Shown: one piece after another, positions 40,203 to 49,215 of the stretch
Position numbering within the stretch: the stretch's first letter is position 1
Layout of the letters: each line of letters begins with the position of its first letter
Assembly (NCBI RefSeq): GCF_030818015.1
Contig: NZ_JAUSZX010000001.1
Location: 1,240,001-1,304,000, forward strand
DNA length: 64,000 nt
Source of the DNA: Arthrobacter globiformis
Lineage (GTDB): Bacteria > Actinomycetota > Actinomycetes > Actinomycetales > Micrococcaceae
Direction: 5' to 3'
Translations under genes and position numbers: made by a program
The notes under the pieces: model-generated
What the model was told of the DNA's origin: nothing
The model's input: only the letters and a program-made list of their open reading frames with translations
Databases searched by the model: none

Positions 40203-41414
40203 ATGGAAGGGAACAAAGCCGTTGCCTACAAGGGGCCCGGCAAGGTGGAGGTCATCGATATCGACTACCCCACTTTTGAACTTAAGGACGGGCCGGGCGT
40301 AAATCCGGCCAACGTGGGGCGCCAGGTTCCCCACGGTGCAATTATCAAGACGGTGGCCACCAACATCTGCGGCTCGGACCAGCACATGGTCCGCGGGCGG
40401 ACCACGGCGCCACCGGACCTGGTGCTGGGCCACGAAATCACCGGTGAAGTGGTGGAGGTAGGACCCGGCGTCGAATTCATCAAGGTCGGGGATATCTGCT
40501 CGGTGCCGTTCAATATTTCGTGCGGCCGGTGCCGGAACTGCAAGGAGCGGAAGACCGGCATCTGCCTCAACGTGAACCCGGACCGCCCGGGCAGCGCCTA
40601 CGGCTATGTGGACATGGGCGGCTGGGTGGGCGGCCAGGCCAACTATGTCCTGGTGCCGTACGCGGACTGGAACCTGCTCAAGTTCCCGGACAAGGACCAG
40701 GCCATGGAGAAGATCCTGGACCTCGCCATGCTTTCGGACATCTTCCCCACGGGCTATCACGGCGCCGTATCGGCGGGGGTCGGCGTCGGCTCCACTGTAT
40801 ACGTCGCGGGTGCCGGTCCTGTGGGCCTCGCAGCGGCGACGAGCGCGCATCTGCTGGGTGCCGCCGTCGTAATTGTGGGCGACATGAACAGTGACCGTCT
40901 GACGCAGGCCCGCAGCTTCGGCTGCGAAACCGTGGACCTGACCAAGGGCGGCCCGGTTGAGCAGATCGAGCAGATCCTGGGGGTCCCAGAGGTGGACTGC
41001 GCCGTGGACGCTGTGGGATTTGAGGCGAAGGGCCATGGCGAGGGCGCCAAGGAGGCGCCGGCCACGGTGTTGAACTCGCTGATGGACATCACTGCCGCCG
41101 GCGGTGCCTTGGGCATTCCGGGACTGTATGTCACAGGTGACCCGGGCGGCATCGACGAGGCTGCCAAGAAGGGATCGCTGAGCCTGAGTCTCGGCACGGG
41201 CTGGGCCAAATCGCTGAGCTTCACCACGGGTCAGTGTCCGGTGATGAAGTACAACCGGCAGCTGATGATGGCCATCCTGCACGACCGTGTGCAGATCGCC
41301 AAGAACGTCAACGCCAAGCCGATCCTGCTGGAGGACGCACCGAAGGGCTACGCCGAGTTCGACGCCGGTGCCGCCACGAAGTACGTGCTGAACCCGAACG
41401 GTTACCTCAGCTGA
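40203..41414 (+). CDS. fdhA: Glutathione-independent formaldehyde dehydrogenase
   Basis: This 403-residue zinc-dependent alcohol dehydrogenase has catalytic-zinc residues C56 and H77/E78 (NICGSDQH, LGHEITGE), the four structural-zinc cysteines C107, C110, C113 and C121, the NAD loop AGAGPVGLAAA and the long insertions typical of the glutathione-independent dismutase-type enzyme (Pseudomonas putida FdhA). It oxidises formaldehyde to formate with tightly bound NAD. AGGAGG is well placed for ATG 40203. No methylotrophy genes are near, so detoxification is likely. Confidence 0.9.
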   Translation: MEGNKAVAYKGPGKVEVIDIDYPTFELKDGPGVNPANVGRQVPHGAIIKTVATNICGSDQHMVRGRTTAPPDLVLGHEITGEVVEVGPGVEFIKVGDICSVPFNISCGRCRNCKERKTGICLNVNPDRPGSAYGYVDMGGWVGGQANYVLVPYADWNLLKFPDKDQAMEKILDLAMLSDIFPTGYHGAVSAGVGVGSTVYVAGAGPVGLAAATSAHLLGAAVVIVGDMNSDRLTQARSFGCETVDLTKGGPVEQIEQILGVPEVDCAVDAVGFEAKGHGEGAKEAPATVLNSLMDITAAGGALGIPGLYVTGDPGGIDEAAKKGSLSLSLGTGWAKSLSFTTGQCPVMKYNRQLMMAILHDRVQIAKNVNAKPILLEDAPKGYAEFDAGAATKYVLNPNGYLS

Positions 41415-41561
41415 CGTAGGCGCGAGGCAGGAGAGGAGTTAACGGCGCGGGGCCGCGTGCGGCCCGACCCACAGGGTTGTGCAGCACGCGGACCCCATTG
41501 CCGTCATCGTGTAGTAGGGCCAGACTCGTGGAACGACCAAACCAGCCGCAGGAGGAGATCC

Positions 41562-41858
41562 ATGAACAGCCAGCCTGACGAAACACCGCTCGAAGTGCCG
41601 GAAGTCGATGCGTTTGAGCAGCGCCAGCCGGTAGGCGGGGAGTCCGGGGACGAGGAACAGCGGCCGCTGCCCGAGGACGTTCCCGAGGCGGACGCCCTGG
41701 AGCAGCGGACCCCGCTGCGGACCGACGGGCCGCCCGCGGCGCCGGACCTCTCCGCCGAGGAAGCGGCCGAGGCAGACGCCATTGAGCAGGCCGCGGGCAC
41801 GCCGGGCAGTGATGAGGACGACTACCCGTTCGCGGGCGAGGTGCCGGAGGAGGGCTGA
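41562..41858 (+). CDS. Small acidic protein with three DAxEQ repeats
   Basis: The 98-residue protein is highly acidic and carries three spaced copies of (V/A)-P/A-E-x-D-A-x-E-Q (PEVDAFEQ, PEADALEQ, AEADAIEQ) about 28 residues apart. AGGAGGAG precedes the ATG. It is probably disordered. Similar short proteins are common in Arthrobacter relatives; role unknown. Confidence 0.6.
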   Translation: MNSQPDETPLEVPEVDAFEQRQPVGGESGDEEQRPLPEDVPEADALEQRTPLRTDGPPAAPDLSAEEAAEADAIEQAAGTPGSDEDDYPFAGEVPEEG

Positions 41859-41900
41859 GGAGCGGCCCGTCTGGCCGGCTTCGGGTGGCGGCGGGCCTGG

Positions 41901-41941
41901 TTACTTGGTTCCAGCTACTTGCCTTACTTGGTTCCAGCTAC
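41901..41941. repeat. 23-bp tandem duplication of a gene 3' end
   Basis: TTACTTGGTTCCAGCTAC occurs at 41901 and 41924. It is the antisense of the last codons of the DUF1524 gene, so the gene's end including stop codon has been duplicated just downstream. Confidence 0.85.
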
Positions 41942-42661
41942 AGTGCCGCCGCACTGGGCCAGGACGGAGGCCATCGCGGTGCGTTCGGCCTGGGTCACCC
42001 AGAGCTTGTACTTCGCCTTGACCGAAATCTGGCGCGCCACGTACGGGCAGCGGTAGGCGCGGCTGCCGGGCAGCCAGGTGGCGGCGTCGCCGTCGGACTT
42101 CTGCTGGTTGGCGGGGCCGGAAACGGCCAGCAGGTTCAAGGGATCGTTGGCGAGGGCGGTCCGCTGTGCCTTGCTGAGGCGCTGGGCGCCCTTCTGCCAC
42201 GCGTCGCTGAGGGCAACGATGTGGTCGATCTGGACCGCGCTGCTGGTTTTGCTGCCGCGGGTGAAGGCGATGGTGGTGGCCGTGTACGGATCGGCCAGTG
42301 TACCGGTCAGGACGATGCAGTTGTTTGTTCCTGGCTTGCGGGTGGTCTTGGTGAGATCCCGGGCCAGGATGTCGTTGCGGGTGTCGCAGCCGTTGTGGTC
42401 CGTGTCTGACCAGGCCGGTCCGAACTCTTCCCTGTCGTAGCCCGTTTTTGGGGCGCGGCCTTTGACGGGCAGGGTGGCGAGTAGGTCGGCTGCCTTGACG
42501 GCGTACCCGGGCGCGTTGCCGGCTGACCCGCCGGGGACAGAGTCCGACGACGGCTGCCGGGTTGCGCTGATGCCCCCGCCGCAGGCGGTGGTGGCCAGGA
42601 TGACGGCGGCAAGGGCGCCGGCTGCGAACCAGTTCCTCCCGTGGGAACGTGCGTGGTGCAA
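41924..42661 (-). CDS. Exported HNH nuclease, DUF1524 family lipoprotein
   Basis: The 245-residue protein has a signal sequence ending in a lipobox-like TTAC (C27), then a DUF1524/GmrSD C-terminal-type HNH domain: SAVQIDHIVALSDAWQKGA with the catalytic histidine and NDPLNLLAVSGPANQQKSD. Secreted members degrade DNA outside the cell, for nutrient use or competition. The ribosome site (GGGAGG) is clear. Not part of a restriction operon. Confidence 0.85.
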   Translation of the reverse strand: MHHARSHGRNWFAAGALAAVILATTACGGGISATRQPSSDSVPGGSAGNAPGYAVKAADLLATLPVKGRAPKTGYDREEFGPAWSDTDHNGCDTRNDILARDLTKTTRKPGTNNCIVLTGTLADPYTATTIAFTRGSKTSSAVQIDHIVALSDAWQKGAQRLSKAQRTALANDPLNLLAVSGPANQQKSDGDAATWLPGSRAYRCPYVARQISVKAKYKLWVTQAERTAMASVLAQCGGTVAGTK

Positions 42662-42766
42662 GGCGGTCTACTCCCGTGGCGCTGGTTGTCGATTCAACGA
42701 TCGATCGTACTGGCCGGCAGGACGGAGTTGGCGGTGCCACGCGGATGACGTACCCGAAACGCAGAG

Positions 42767-42798
42767 AGCCCCGCACTGCCAAACGGCTTTGCGGGGCT
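42767..42798. terminator. Hairpin in the gap before yceI
   Basis: AGCCCCGCA and TGCGGGGCT (9 bp) enclose 14 nt. It lies in a 361-bp interval (42662-43022) without other features; its strand of action is unclear. Confidence 0.5.
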
Positions 42799-43022
42799 AC
42801 TCCTAGCGGCAGGACCACCTCGGATGGGGGATACGCGGTGGGCCTGCTTCTAGGCTAGAGAAGTTTCCTGAAAATTGGCTAGGAATGTGTGGCCTTTCCG
42901 GTTGGTTCGCTTGCCGTCCGGATGCCCTCCGGTGAAGCTACTCGTCCTTGACTTCGCCGCCGGGCTAAACCAGTGTTGAAATCGCACTGACCAGCAGGTT
43001 TTCCCTTCAAAGGAGATGCGTC

Positions 43023-43568
43023 ATGACTCTTCCCGCGGGCCTGACCCCCGGCATTTGGACACTCGATATGTCCCACAGTGAAATCGGCTTCAGCGTGCGG
43101 CACGCCGGGATCAGCAAGGTCCGCGGGCGGTTCCGGGAAGCAACCGGCGAAGCCCACGTGCGGGACTCCCTGGCCGATTCCTCATTGCATGCCACTGTCA
43201 GCACGGCCAGCTTCGATTCCGGTGACGCCAACCGTGACGCCCACGTGCGCGGGGAGGACTTCTTCGACGTCGAGAAGTTCCCCGATATGAGTTTCAAGGG
43301 CACTCACCTCGAGGGCGACGGCGAGGACTACACGCTGACGGGCGACCTCACGATCAAGGGCATCACCAAGCCGGTCGAGCTCGAGGTCGAATTCACCGGC
43401 GTGGCCGTCGACCCCTTCGGTGCCACCCGCGCGGGCTTCTCGGCCGAGGCGGAGATCAGCCGCAAGGAGTTCGGCCTGACGTGGAACGCGGCCCTCGAAG
43501 CCGGCGGCCTGCTGGTCAGCGACAAGGTGAAGATCAACCTCGAGGCTGCCCTGGTCAAGCAGCAGTAG
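43023..43568 (+). CDS. YceI family protein
   Basis: The 181-residue protein has the YceI beta-barrel signature: WTLDMSHSEIGFSVRHAGISKVRGRF-like start (abridged), FDSGDANRDAHVRGEDFFDVEKFP, and LTIKGITKPVELEVEF. The fold binds long isoprenoids or lipids; no signal peptide is present, so this form is cytoplasmic. AAGGAG precedes the ATG. It converges with the second GntR gene (21 bp). Confidence 0.92.
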   Translation: MTLPAGLTPGIWTLDMSHSEIGFSVRHAGISKVRGRFREATGEAHVRDSLADSSLHATVSTASFDSGDANRDAHVRGEDFFDVEKFPDMSFKGTHLEGDGEDYTLTGDLTIKGITKPVELEVEFTGVAVDPFGATRAGFSAEAEISRKEFGLTWNAALEAGGLLVSDKVKINLEAALVKQQ

Positions 43569-43589
43569 GTTTCGCAGGGACGAACGGAT

Positions 43590-44321
43590 CTAGGAAAGCC
43601 GGGCGATGCTGCGGCGGACCGGGCGTGATGCTGTGCCGTCCGAGAAGAGCTCGGGTGATGATGCCTGGATCCGCTTGACGTCCTCGAAGACGCCGCGCAG
43701 GTGAACCCGCAGGCAGCTGTCCGCTTCGGGGCGGTTGTTGGCTTCGAGCGCGTCCACCACGGCGGTGTGCTGTTCAATCAGCGTGGACACGGGGCGGGTG
43801 TCGATCAGGCTGAGCCGCCGGGCGCGGTCCAGGTGGGCCTTAGCGGAATTGACCGCTGTCCAGGCCGACTCGTGCCCCGCCAGACGAAGGAGCTCGCGGT
43901 GGAAGGCCTCGTCTAGCCGGAAGAACTCCTCGACGTCGCCGGTGGCTTCCGCGTCACGCTGTGCAGCAAGGATCTCGCGCAGCCCATCGAGGCCGGAGGC
44001 GTCAACCACGGCGTCCTTCAGTGACGCGCATTCGATGGCCTCGCGAACGAACTGGGCCTCAGCGACCCGTCCCAGATCCACGAGCGAGACGAACGAGCCG
44101 ATCTGCGGGAAGACCTGCACCAGCCCCTCCTCGCGCAGCAGGATGAGGCTTTCGCGCACGGGCGTCCGGCTGACGCCAAGTTCCTGGGCGAGCTCGTTCT
44201 CGGACAGCGGCTCGCCGGGAGGGAGCTGCAGGGAGATGATGCGACGCCGGAGCGTATCCAGTGTCTGGTCCCGCACGGAAAGCCGCGGGGACTGCCCTTT
44301 TTCGGGTTTGCCGGTTGCCAT
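43590..44321 (-). CDS. GntR family regulator (FCD), likely controls the hexonate operon
   Basis: The 243-residue protein has a winged helix (ELGVSRTPVRESLILLREEGLV, abridged, at ~50) and an FCD domain (EAIECASL, EFFRLDEAFHREL with the ligand/metal histidine). It is divergent from the sugar-acid operon with 154 bp between, the classic place for a UxuR/ExuR-like regulator. The start looks leaderless: TAGACT ends six bases before the ATG. The likely inducer is a pathway acid. Confidence 0.87.
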   Translation of the reverse strand: MATGKPEKGQSPRLSVRDQTLDTLRRRIISLQLPPGEPLSENELAQELGVSRTPVRESLILLREEGLVQVFPQIGSFVSLVDLGRVAEAQFVREAIECASLKDAVVDASGLDGLREILAAQRDAEATGDVEEFFRLDEAFHRELLRLAGHESAWTAVNSAKAHLDRARRLSLIDTRPVSTLIEQHTAVVDALEANNRPEADSCLRVHLRGVFEDVKRIQASSPELFSDGTASRPVRRSIARLS

Positions 44322-44340
44322 GCATCCAGTCTAGCCATCG

Positions 44341-44375
44341 TTGACAAACTAGAATGGTAGTGCTTGTATGGTAGT
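44341..44375 (+). promoter_or_regulatory. Operon promoter with direct-repeat operator
   Basis: TTGACA (44341-44346) and TTGTAT (44364-44369) are 17 bp apart. ATGGTAGT occurs twice in direct orientation (44354-44361 and 44368-44375), over the spacer and -10, a good candidate site for the divergent GntR protein. Confidence 0.6.
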
Positions 44376-44475
44376 CAGCTACGGCCGGAGGACAGCTCTC
44401 CTGTCCTCCAAACCCGGCCACATCCAGGCAGAACTCTCCCACTCCCCTTCTTCATCGCCTGCAAAGGAGCAACTG

Positions 44476-45897
44476 ATGACCGAGAGCATCGCACCGCCCA
44501 CCGCCAAGACCGAAACAAGGACCACTAAGGACCTCGCGAAGGTCGCGGTCTCCGGCTGGCTGGGAACGGCCATGGAATTCATGGATTTCCAGCTCTACTC
44601 GCTGGCCGCGGCCATCGTCTTCAACAAGATCTTCTTCCCCGACGTCAGCCCGGTTATCGGCCTCATCGCCGCGATGGCAACCTACGGCGTCGGCTACGTG
44701 GCCCGCCTGTTTGGTGCCGTCTACTTCGGCCGCATGGGCGACAGGATCGGCCGGAAGAAGGTCCTCTTCATCACCATCGCGCTGATGGGTGCGTCCACCA
44801 CGCTCATCGGTGTCCTGCCCACCTACGCCATGGTCGGCATCTGGGCCCCCATCCTCCTCGTGGCATTGCGACTGATCCAGGGCTTCGGTGCCGGCGCGGA
44901 AATCGCCGGCGCCACAGTGATGCTGGCGGAATACGCCCCCGCCCGCCGCCGCGGCCTGATCTCCTCGCTCGTCTGCCTCGGCACCAACTCCGGCACCCTC
45001 GCCGCCTCCGCGCTCTGGGCCATCCTGGTGGCGGTACTCTCCGAGGAACAGCTGCTGACCTGGGGTTGGCGCCTGCCGTTCCTGGCAAGCTTCCTGCTGA
45101 TGATCTTCGCCGTCTGGATCCGCCGCTCCCTCAAGGAGAGCCCGGTCTTCGAACAGCGTGAGGACGTCGTCGACGGCGTCGCACTTGCCAAGCGCGACCT
45201 CGCCGCCGAAGCAAACACGTCCGCGGTAAACGAAGCAGACCAGCCCAAGCACCAGACCCAGTCCGCCAGCACCATCGAAGCCGCGCTGCACCAGCGCAAG
45301 GGCAAGTCCTTCCTGATCGCCCTCGGCCTCCGCTTCGGACAGGCCGGCAACTCCGGCCTCATCCAGACCTTCCTGATCGGCTACCTGGCCACGGTCCTGC
45401 TCATGAACAAGTCCGTCGGCACCACGGCCATCATGATCGGCTCGATTATCGGCTTCGCCACCATCCCGCTGATCGGCATCCTGGGCGACCGCTTTGGCCG
45501 CCGTCCCCTGTACCTGATCCTGAGCGCCACCACCGCAGTCTTCGCAATTCCCATGATGCTCATGGTCACCAGCGGCAATCCGACTCTTGTCACCATCGCC
45601 GTCGTCGCCGGCCTGAACCTGGGCGTACTGAGCCTCTTCTCGATGGAGAGCGTCACCATGGCCGAGTTCTTCGGAGCGCGCACCCGCTTCACGCAGCTCG
45701 CCCTGGCCAAGGAAATCGGCGGTATCCTCGCCACGGCCATCGGCCCGATCCTCGCCGCTACGCTGACCGCCGTCACCGGGCACTGGTGGCCCCTGGCCGC
45801 CATGCTCATCGGCTACTCGCTGATCACCCTGGTCTCCGCGGCTGTTGGCCCCGAGGTCCGCGGCCGCGACCTGGTCCGCCTGGAAGACGCCGCATGA
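44476..45897 (+). CDS. MFS transporter, metabolite:H+ symporter (MHS) type
   Basis: The 473-residue porter has twelve predicted helices, the MHS-type start (GWLGTAMEFMDFQLYSLAAAIVFNK, abridged), the loop 2-3 motif FGRMGDRIGRKK, and a charged central loop. MHS porters carry organic acids (shikimate, alpha-ketoglutarate, osmolytes). As first gene of the hexonate operon it should import the acid. AAGGAG stands before ATG 44476; its stop overlaps the next start (ATGA). Confidence 0.87.
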   Translation: MTESIAPPTAKTETRTTKDLAKVAVSGWLGTAMEFMDFQLYSLAAAIVFNKIFFPDVSPVIGLIAAMATYGVGYVARLFGAVYFGRMGDRIGRKKVLFITIALMGASTTLIGVLPTYAMVGIWAPILLVALRLIQGFGAGAEIAGATVMLAEYAPARRRGLISSLVCLGTNSGTLAASALWAILVAVLSEEQLLTWGWRLPFLASFLLMIFAVWIRRSLKESPVFEQREDVVDGVALAKRDLAAEANTSAVNEADQPKHQTQSASTIEAALHQRKGKSFLIALGLRFGQAGNSGLIQTFLIGYLATVLLMNKSVGTTAIMIGSIIGFATIPLIGILGDRFGRRPLYLILSATTAVFAIPMMLMVTSGNPTLVTIAVVAGLNLGVLSLFSMESVTMAEFFGARTRFTQLALAKEIGGILATAIGPILAATLTAVTGHWWPLAAMLIGYSLITLVSAAVGPEVRGRDLVRLEDAA

Positions 45898-46919
45898 AAG
45901 CAGTAGTCGTCCACGGCGCCAACGACCTCCGCATCGACGAACGCCCCGAGCCCGTCGCCGGGCCGGGAGAGGTTGTCCTCGCCGTCGAATGGGGCGGGAT
46001 CTGCGGCTCCGACCTTTCCTACTGGCGCCACGGCGCCTCCGGGACCGCGCAGCTGAAGTCCCCGCTCGTCCTCGGCCATGAGGTGGCCGGCCGGATCGCC
46101 CAGCTGGGCGACGGCGTCGAAAACCTCCACGTCGGCCAGCCGGTCACCGTCCATCCCGCCGAAGTCGTGGGGGACGGGATCATGCCGGAGCGGCTCAGCG
46201 GCCGGACCAACCTGTACCCCCAGATCCGGTACTTCGGGTCGGCAGCCTTCGATCCGCACACCGACGGCGGCTTCAGTGAACGGAAGCTGGTTCGCGCGTC
46301 GCAGGTCCGTCCGCTTCCCGACGGCGTGGACACCCTTCGCGGGGCACTTGCTGAACCGCTGGCCGTCGCACTTCATGCGGTGGGGCGCGCGGGATCGCTG
46401 GCCGGCCGCGACGTGCTGGTCAACGGCGCCGGGCCGATCGGATCCCTGGTGATCGCGGCCGCCAAGTACGCCGGCGCACGAACCGTCACGGCCACGGATA
46501 TCAACGACGCCTCGCTCCGGATTGCGAAGGCCATGGGTGCGGACGAGGTTCGCAACCTCTCGGACGGCGCAACGCTGCCGGAGGACGTGGAGCTCGTGTT
46601 CGAGGCGACCGGGATCCCCGCGGTACTGGGCGGCATCCTCCGGGCCACTGCCCGGGGAGGCACTATCGTCCAGGTGGGCAACCTGCCCGGAGCCCCGGCC
46701 CCGGCCGCACTCGGGGACCTCGTGACAAGGGAAATCACGTGGATCGGCTCCTACCGGTTCGCGGACGAGATCACCGACGCGCTCCAGGCGATGTCTGAAG
46801 GCCTGGACGTTTCACCGGTCATCACCCACAAGTTCGGCATCGACCAGGCCGCGGAAGCCATGCGGGTGTCCGCGGACCCGGCCGCCGGCAGCAGCAAGGT
46901 CATGCTCCGCCTCTCCTGA
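45894..46919 (+). CDS. L-idonate/L-gulonate 5-dehydrogenase-like zinc alcohol dehydrogenase (RspB type)
   Basis: The 341-residue medium-chain dehydrogenase keeps the catalytic zinc residues C37 and H62/E63 (GICGSDLS, LGHEVAG), the NAD loop NGAGPIGSLV, and the idonate-dehydrogenase-like IRYFGSAAFDPHTDGGF. The four-cysteine structural-zinc lobe is missing; the segment between HPAE and RTNLYPQ holds none. In L-gulonate/L-idonate operons with ManD such enzymes oxidise the C5 hydroxyl, giving D-fructuronate from L-gulonate. It is coupled to the porter by a 4-bp overlap. Confidence 0.82.
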   Translation: MKAVVVHGANDLRIDERPEPVAGPGEVVLAVEWGGICGSDLSYWRHGASGTAQLKSPLVLGHEVAGRIAQLGDGVENLHVGQPVTVHPAEVVGDGIMPERLSGRTNLYPQIRYFGSAAFDPHTDGGFSERKLVRASQVRPLPDGVDTLRGALAEPLAVALHAVGRAGSLAGRDVLVNGAGPIGSLVIAAAKYAGARTVTATDINDASLRIAKAMGADEVRNLSDGATLPEDVELVFEATGIPAVLGGILRATARGGTIVQVGNLPGAPAPAALGDLVTREITWIGSYRFADEITDALQAMSEGLDVSPVITHKFGIDQAAEAMRVSADPAAGSSKVMLRLS

Positions 46920-46920
46920 C

Positions 46921-46984
46921 CCAACTAAGTAGCAGCAGATGGCGTTCTGAGGGCTCAAAACGCCATCTGCTGCGACCTACTTGC
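46921..46984. repeat. ~60-nt palindromic element, copy 1
   Basis: A perfect 15-bp stem (GCAGCAGATGGCGTT, 46932-46946, with its complement at 46959-46973) encloses a loop with TGAGGGCTCA, itself a TGAG/CTCA mini-stem. Outer arms (AAGTAG/CTACTT) extend the pairing. It occupies the gap between two genes of one operon. The same plan occurs at 53291 and 63538. Confidence 0.85.
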
Positions 46985-47012
46985 AATACCCGACACACAA
47001 AAGGACCCACCA

Positions 47013-48224
47013 GTGAAGATCACCGACGCACGCGTAGTCGTCTCGTCGCCAGGACGGAATTACGTCACGCTCGTTATCGAAACCGAGGACGGGATTACCG
47101 GCATCGGCGACGCCACCCTCAACGGACGTGAACTGGCTGTGGCGTCCTACCTGTCCGAGCACCTCTGCCCGCTGCTGATCGGCCGCGACGCCCGCCGCAT
47201 CGAGGACACGTGGCAGTACTTCTACAAGGGTGCCTACTGGCGCCGCGGGCCGGTGACCATGACGGCGATCGCCGCGATCGACGTCGCACTTTGGGACATC
47301 AAGGGCAAGGCCGCCGGCATGCCGGTGTACGAGCTGCTGGGCGGCGCCGCCCGCGAGGGCGTCATGGTCTATGGCCACGCCAGCGGCTCCTCGCTGGAGG
47401 ACCTCAGCGCAGACTTCCAGCACCACCTGGACCTCGGCTACAAGGCCGTCCGCGCGCAGGCCGCGGTGCCTGGGCTGGAGAAGACCTACGGGATCGCGCC
47501 GGTGGACGGCAGGACGTATGAGCCTGCCAGCGGCAACATCCCGCAGGAGGACCTGTGGGAGACGACGGCGTACCTGGACTTCGCGCCGAAGATGATGGCG
47601 CACGTGCGGGAGCAGTTCGGCTACGGCGTGCACGTCCTGCACGACGTCCACCACCGGCTGACGCCGATTGAGGCCGGCCGGCTGGGTGCCTCGCTGGAGC
47701 CGTTCCGCCCGTTCTGGATCGAGGATCCGACGCCGGCCGAGGACCAGTCGGCGTTCCGCCTGATCCGCCAGCACACCACCACGCCGATCGCCGTGGGTGA
47801 GGTGTTCAACTCGATCTGGGACTGCCAACAGCTGATCACGGAACGCCTGATCGACTATATCCGCACGTCCGTTTCACACTCGGGCGGCATCACGCACCTG
47901 CGCCGCATCTTCTCGCTGGCGGACCTGTACGGCGTCCGCTCGGGCTCGCACGGCGCCGGTGACCTCTCGCCGGTGTCCTTCGCCGCGGCGCTGCACGTGG
48001 ACATGAGCATCCCCAACTTCGGCGTCCAGGAGTACATGGGCCACCGCGATCCCGCGAACGAGGTGTTCAAGGCCTCCTACACCTTCACCGACGGCTACAT
48101 GCACCCCGGCGACGCTCCAGGCCTCGGCGTTCAGTTCGACGAGGAGGCGGCCGCCGCGTTCCCGTTTGACCCCAAGTACCTGCCCATCAACCGCCGCCTC
48201 GACGGGTCGGTGCATGACTGGTGA
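47013..48224 (+). CDS. Mannonate dehydratase, enolase superfamily (ManD/RspA type)
   Basis: The 403-residue protein has the mandelate-racemase/enolase capping and barrel domains. Metal ligands and acid/base residues of ManD are readable: D211 and H213 (LHDVHHRL), E237 ([11 protein letters not shown]) and E263 (AVGEVFNS), and Y74/W76 and R147 of the active-site loop region. It dehydrates D-mannonate (some members D-gluconate) to 2-keto-3-deoxygluconate. With the idonate-type dehydrogenase and mannonate oxidoreductase in the operon it fits the low-efficiency ManDs of L-gulonate pathways. The next gene's GTG overlaps its stop. Confidence 0.9.
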   Translation: MKITDARVVVSSPGRNYVTLVIETEDGITGIGDATLNGRELAVASYLSEHLCPLLIGRDARRIEDTWQYFYKGAYWRRGPVTMTAIAAIDVALWDIKGKAAGMPVYELLGGAAREGVMVYGHASGSSLEDLSADFQHHLDLGYKAVRAQAAVPGLEKTYGIAPVDGRTYEPASGNIPQEDLWETTAYLDFAPKMMAHVREQFGYGVHVLHDVHHRLTPIEAGRLGASLEPFRPFWIEDPTPAEDQSAFRLIRQHTTTPIAVGEVFNSIWDCQQLITERLIDYIRTSVSHSGGITHLRRIFSLADLYGVRSGSHGAGDLSPVSFAAALHVDMSIPNFGVQEYMGHRDPANEVFKASYTFTDGYMHPGDAPGLGVQFDEEAAAAFPFDPKYLPINRRLDGSVHDW

Positions 48225-49204
48225 GTAACCCGACAGAAGCACAGCCGTTCGACGTCGTCGCCATGGGGGAGATCCTCCTCGAGGTGGCCACGGACGTCCC
48301 GTTCGGGCACGGTGTTCCGGCGCAGCTCGGCATCTCCGGCGACGCGCTGAACGTCGCGGCGGCTGCCGCGGCGGCCGGTGCCCGCACCGCGCTGCTGGCA
48401 GTACTGCCCGACGACGACCTCGGCCAGGCGGTCGCCGCCCGGATCGCTGAACTCGGCATTTCCACCGAACTCCTGAAGTTCCATCCCGGCCAGCAGGGCG
48501 TGTACCTGGTGCACTGCGACCCCCACGGGCAGCGCGAGTTCTCCTACGCGCGCAGCGGCAGCGTCGGCTCCACTCTGGGGCCGAACGACGTGGACCCGGA
48601 CGTGTTTGCCGCAGCCGGGGCCGTGATTGCCGGCGGCATCGCCTGCGCCATCTCGGCTTCGTCCCGCGCAGCCGTCTTCAAAGCCGCCGAGGTTGCCAAC
48701 CGCTTTGTCTTTGACCCGAACTACCGCGCGCGGCTCACCTCCGTGGAGGACGCGACGGCGGCCGTCGTTGAGTTGGCGCCGAAGGCTTTCCTGGTGACGC
48801 CTTCCTTCCCCGGGGAGACGTCCGCCCTGCTGGCCACGTCCTCGCCGCGGGAGGCCGCCGCGAAGCTGCGCTCGCTGGGCACCGCCAACGTCGCCGTTAC
48901 GTGCGGGGCCGAGGGAATCCAGCTGGAGAGCAACACCGGGTCCGCGTGGATCGAAGCCATTCCAGCGCCGGCAGTGGTGGACCAGACCGGAGCGGGTGAC
49001 GCCTTCGTGGGCACGCTGACCGCGCGGCTGGTGCTCGGCGACGGCCTCGCCGAGGCTGTCCGGTATGGAGCAGCCGCGGCCTCACTCGTGGTGGGCGGCA
49101 AGGGCGGCACCGGCTTCATTCCGAGCTTTGAGCAGACCCGCGCCCACGCCCTGGGGGCGCAGACTATGGCGACAGGGGAAGGAGAGCTGTCATCGCACGC
49201 CTAA
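48221..49204 (+). CDS. PfkB family kinase, probable 2-keto-3-deoxygluconate kinase
   Basis: The 327-residue ribokinase-like protein shows the N-terminal [28 protein letters not shown] (abridged) and the C-terminal signature [17 protein letters not shown] with catalytic aspartate. Sitting between mannonate dehydratase and a KDPG aldolase, it should phosphorylate 2-keto-3-deoxygluconate. GTG start overlaps the ManD stop by 4 bp, so translation is coupled. Confidence 0.86.
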   Translation: MSNPTEAQPFDVVAMGEILLEVATDVPFGHGVPAQLGISGDALNVAAAAAAAGARTALLAVLPDDDLGQAVAARIAELGISTELLKFHPGQQGVYLVHCDPHGQREFSYARSGSVGSTLGPNDVDPDVFAAAGAVIAGGIACAISASSRAAVFKAAEVANRFVFDPNYRARLTSVEDATAAVVELAPKAFLVTPSFPGETSALLATSSPREAAAKLRSLGTANVAVTCGAEGIQLESNTGSAWIEAIPAPAVVDQTGAGDAFVGTLTARLVLGDGLAEAVRYGAAAASLVVGGKGGTGFIPSFEQTRAHALGAQTMATGEGELSSHA

Positions 49205-49215
49205 GCAGTGCCACT

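Noticed and set aside
35570..42661. Anti-phage defence island (nuclease-helicase, HNH protein)
   Set aside because: The HNH protein is an exported lipoprotein, intervening genes are metabolic, and no partner defence genes or mobile-element borders are seen.
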